Shown here: piece by piece, positions 61,702 to 64,000 of the stretch | Numbering within the stretch: position 1 is the stretch's first letter | Layout of the letters: the number at the start of each line of letters is the position of its first letter | DNA from: Paracoccus subflavus | Lineage (GTDB): Bacteria; Pseudomonadota; Alphaproteobacteria; Rhodobacterales; Rhodobacteraceae | DNA length: 64,000 bases | Direction of reading: 5' to 3' | NCBI RefSeq assembly: GCF_004310345.1 | Contig: NZ_SISK01000001.1 | Coordinates: forward strand, 549,781 to 613,780 | Made by a program: the position numbers and the translations under genes | Notes under the pieces: model-generated | The model's input: only the letters and a program-made list of their open reading frames with translations | Told to the model about the DNA's origin: nothing | Databases searched by the model: none

Positions 61702-62709
61702 TCAGGATTTCCGGCGGCGCATCACGCCCAGGCTGCCCAGGCTGCCGATCAGCAGCCAGGCCGCCGCAGGCAGCGGGATCGGCGCCGGATTGTTGCCGCC
61801 GAACAGCGTCAGCGTATCCGTGGCGGTCGAATTGTCATCGAATGTCGCCGTGACCTTGAAGACGTTCGCCCCTGCCGTGATCTGCCAGCTTGGCAACGAA
61901 AAGTTGCCCAGCCCGTCGATGCCGACATTGGCCAGCACCGTGCCGTCCGGCAGTTCCACGTCCACCTGGCTGACGCCTACCAGGTTTCCCGAGGTGCCGC
62001 TGAAGATGCCGATCAGCCCCGACAGGTCGCTGGCATTGGTAAAGTTGCTGAACGACCCGCCGCCTTGGCTGGCGATGTCCTGCATGGTTGACACGCTGCT
62101 GCCCGGCAGGCCGACGCTGTGGACCGTGATACCGGCGGCATTCGCGACGGCTGCCGCCGCCCCCGGATCACCGGACGAGAAGCCGTCGGAAAACACCACC
62201 ATCTGCCTGGACCGCCCCGATGTGCCGTTTGCCGCGATTTCGGACACGGCACCATCGATTCCAGCGCCGATATTGGTGCCGCCGCTGGCGGGCGTGCCGT
62301 CAATGGCCGCCGTGATCGGCGCCAGGTTCGAGGTCGGGGTCAGGTTCAGCGCCGTGAACGCGCCGCTGGTGAAGCGGACCACGCCCACCGAGGTCTGCAG
62401 GGTGGGCAGGGCCGAAGCCAGCGCGTTGGCCGCATCCTTTTGCCACTGCTGAAGCGACTGGCCGGATACGACGCTGCTCATGCTGCCCGACGCATCCAGA
62501 ACGAACATCAGATCCAGGCCGCTGCCGCCGGTCCCGAACCCGTCGGCCCGTCCGGTGATGGGCGACACATTCGTTCCGACCGCATAGCTGCTGCCGTCGG
62601 CGGGGGCGGTCCACTGTACAATGCCCGCCGCCAGGACGGGACCACCCGCCAAACCAAACCACCCCGCCGCCAGAGCGGCGCCGGCATATTTCAAGGTATC
62701 ATGGAACAT
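61702..62709 (-). CDS. secreted von Willebrand A protein with VPLPA-CTERM-like sorting tail
   Basis: The 335-residue protein has a signal peptide (TLKYAGAALAAGWFGLAGGPVLAA). A von Willebrand A domain starts at about residue 63 and holds the metal-site motif DASGSMS (72-78), and later GGTNIGAGIDGA and FSDGFSSGD. The C-terminus has a proline motif IPLPAAAWLL (about residues 311-320), a hydrophobic helix and a basic RRRKS end. This is the tripartite pattern of VPLPA-CTERM surface-sorting signals. The start at 62709 follows GGAGAG. It would be cut and anchored by an exosortase that is not in this window. Confidence 0.85.
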   Translation of the reverse strand: MFHDTLKYAGAALAAGWFGLAGGPVLAAGIVQWTAPADGSSYAVGTNVSPITGRADGFGTGGSGLDLMFVLDASGSMSSVVSGQSLQQWQKDAANALASALPTLQTSVGVVRFTSGAFTALNLTPTSNLAPITAAIDGTPASGGTNIGAGIDGAVSEIAANGTSGRSRQMVVFSDGFSSGDPGAAAAVANAAGITVHSVGLPGSSVSTMQDIASQGGGSFSNFTNASDLSGLIGIFSGTSGNLVGVSQVDVELPDGTVLANVGIDGLGNFSLPSWQITAGANVFKVTATFDDNSTATDTLTLFGGNNPAPIPLPAAAWLLIGSLGSLGVMRRRKS

Positions 62710-63347
62710 TCTGTCTCTCTCCTCGATAAACCCCCTGGTGGGGATAACTAGTTGAAAAACCATTATGTCCGGAAAAACCGGATACAATGATTCCAGACTA
62801 ATGAAAGCATTCTCCAAAGTGATCTCCTCGTCAATAAATATTTATTAAAAGAGCTTTTTCAAAGGTAATTTTCTCTGTTTCGGAGAAATAATTATACTGT
62901 AATCTCTCCGTGGTTGTTTTTGTGGATAATTTGTTTTGTTTACTCTCATTTTGTCTATATCATTACCTCCGCCAATATCTTTTCCGGGGGTTTCCGGCAG
63001 AAGACCTGATGGACCCAAGACCTGCAGAGGAACTGGTCATGGCAGTTGCCTCTGATCCCCCGTCAGCCTGTCTCGAAGCCTTGAGAAGCGGCTTCCTTGT
63101 TGAAACGAAAGATATTTGAAAAGGGCCAAGGAACTGAAATAGCGCAGGACCGAAAAGTGGCGCTTGGGTCAAAGAGCCTGCCGGGACTTTCGCGGAGATG
63201 GCCGTAAGCCCGGCAATGAATCCGCCTAAGCCCGCGAATGGTCACGACATGCTCGGGCCCGGTTCGTCCCCTGCCGCGAACGGTCAGAACGGTGTCTTGC
63301 TGATGACTGGATCAGGGGAAGCGCCTTATTGTCGACCTTGGCCGCGC
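62710..63347. promoter_or_regulatory. A/T-rich leader with several inverted repeats
   Basis: This gap has a markedly A/T-rich part (about 62750-62960). It holds TCCGG-N5-CCGGA (62768-62782), a 14-base perfect palindrome AATAAATATTTATT (62833-62846), a hairpin TTTCTC-N7-GAGAAA (62870-62888) and a perfect DnaA-box-like TGTGGATAA (62921-62929). The VWA gene promoter should lie here. A weak plus-strand frame (62910-63119) is open but has no recognisable family. From 63120 to 63347 nothing clear is seen. Confidence 0.5.
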
Positions 63348-63620
63348 TTATCTGTTGCTGCGGTATCGGACCGGATGCTGCGCCCGGGGGGAGGAGCCGG
63401 CTCTGCCCCGCTCGGGTCGCTTTGTTGCTGCCCGCCATAGCCAGCGCCCGGCCAGGATGCAGGGCAATCCCAGCAGCAGCCCGGCCCATCCGCCGCCGAC
63501 ATAGCCCAGCGCGATCTGCCACCAGGTCGCATCCAGAATCCACAGGACAACGGTCGCGGCAATCGAGCCCGCCAGAATGGCCATCAGCACAAGAACGATC
63601 AAGACCAGCCCCACAGGCAT
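63348..63620 (-). CDS. small two-helix membrane protein
   Basis: This 90-residue protein begins with a long hydrophobic segment (MPVGLVLIVLVLMAILAGSIAATVVLWIL). A second helix (IALGYVGGGWAGLLLGLPCILAG) and a basic tail follow. It has no recognised domain. Similar short membrane proteins occur in Rhodobacteraceae. No strong ribosome binding site is visible, so the call is moderate. Confidence 0.5.
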   Translation of the reverse strand: MPVGLVLIVLVLMAILAGSIAATVVLWILDATWWQIALGYVGGGWAGLLLGLPCILAGRWLWRAATKRPERGRAGSSPRAQHPVRYRSNR

Positions 63621-63892
63621 GGCAGGGTGGTCGGGAGAATTGCGGACAATCCCGGCACGGGATCACACCACGCCAGATCAGTGAAACCGCATGGACGGCT
63701 ATGCGGAAAGCCGGTCATTCCTGCAACAGACACGATTTTGCCCTTTTCAGGACAAATTGCCTGCCAAGGCTTAAAAAGCCGTTAAGAAACGCCCGGAGAG
63801 TGTGAGGATCGGGCGCGCCCCTCGCCCGAAATCTGACCGTTGCGATCCTGGATGGCCGGTGCGGCACCGAAACCGCGCACCCCCCGACGAAA

Positions 63893-63913
63893 GGCCGCCC
63901 TTTTGGGGCGGCC
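63893..63913 (-). terminator. intrinsic terminator of tuf
   Basis: The 8-bp stem GGCCGCCC (63893-63900)/GGGCGGCC (63906-63913) with a 5-base loop is followed on the minus strand by TTTCG. It lies 47 bases after the tuf stop. Confidence 0.8.
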
Positions 63914-63960
63914 CTGTGTGTTGTTGCGAGGGTGGCGCGGGGTTTGGCCCCGCCCCGTCC

Positions 63961-64000
63961 TTACTTGAGGATCTTGCTGACCACGCCGGCGCCGACGGTG
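63961..64000 (-). CDS. tuf: elongation factor Tu, C-terminal end only
   Basis: The last twelve codons in the minus strand read TVGAGVVSKILK followed by TAA (63961-63963). This is the end of EF-Tu as known from alphaproteobacteria (usual end TVGAGVVSKI plus two residues). The gene continues beyond the window. EF-Tu delivers aminoacyl-tRNA to the ribosome. Confidence 0.85.
   Translation of the reverse strand, partial: TVGAGVVSKILK

Noticed and set aside
62910..63119. 69-codon plus-strand frame near the VWA leader
   Set aside because: No recognisable family and it starts with a hydrophobic A/T-rich read-through; left as uncertain intergenic sequence.
63140..63190. Possible cobalamin riboswitch-like box (GGTCAAAGAGCCTGCC)
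   Set aside because: Only a loose match to the B12 box; the other conserved elements, such as the ACTGTAA-type segment, are absent and no vitamin B12 gene follows.

Overview
The window is a high-GC alphaproteobacterial chromosome segment. It most likely comes from the genus Paracoccus or a close relative in the Rhodobacteraceae. The best evidence is the complete 14-gene complex I operon. It keeps the Paracoccus gene order with interspersed extra reading frames and birA at the end, and its NuoD, NuoB and NuoH sequences read almost like the Paracoccus proteins as I remember them. A class II nrdJ, RNase J and a VPLPA-type C-terminal sorting signal also fit.

Layout. 1-4.6 kb: 5-formyl-THF cyclo-ligase, then the B12-dependent ribonucleotide reductase nrdJ behind a leader with DnaA-box-like sites. 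4.9-14.1 kb: an inducible amide operon. The cytosolic amide sensor AmiC and the ANTAR antiterminator AmiR precede a five-component branched-chain/urea/amide type ABC importer, an FmdA-type formamidase/acetamidase and an amidase-signature hydrolase. A promoter and a terminator-like hairpin just before amiC suggest attenuation control. 14.2-15.0 kb: a DUF1206 membrane protein. 15.0-17.8 kb: a decayed island ending at tRNA-Ser(GCU). It holds a frameshifted excisionase-like gene, a phage tail-like remnant, the tail end of a second fmdA, an intact SDR gene and a methyltransferase remnant.

17.9-39.0 kb, all on the minus strand: nuoA-N with five extra genes, then birA, coaX, rnj and trmB, apparently one very long transcription unit. 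39.2-42.3 kb: a secreted Asn/Asp/Gly-repeat protein, a sulfotransferase-like protein with a coiled coil, lipA and tRNA-Leu(CAA). 42.4-44.4 kb: a bioF fossil and a periplasmic 5'-nucleotidase.

44.8-51.7 kb: a LysR regulator, a TctCBA tripartite tricarboxylate-type importer, a shikimate dehydrogenase homologue and a QuiC-type 3-dehydroshikimate dehydratase. Together these form a plausible route for shikimate/quinate-type compounds to protocatechuate. 51.8-55.3 kb: a large glycosyltransferase and an A/T-richer Stf0-like sulfotransferase. 55.3-59.5 kb: an RND efflux pump and its adaptor. 59.6-62.7 kb: a TPR protein and a secreted von Willebrand A protein with a VPLPA-CTERM-like tail, downstream of an unusually A/T-rich leader. 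The window ends with a small membrane protein and the last codons of an EF-Tu gene.

No CRISPR array, intact prophage, insertion sequence or rRNA operon was seen. Very long open frames antisense to nrdJ, nuo, RND and TPR genes are high-GC shadows and are not annotated.
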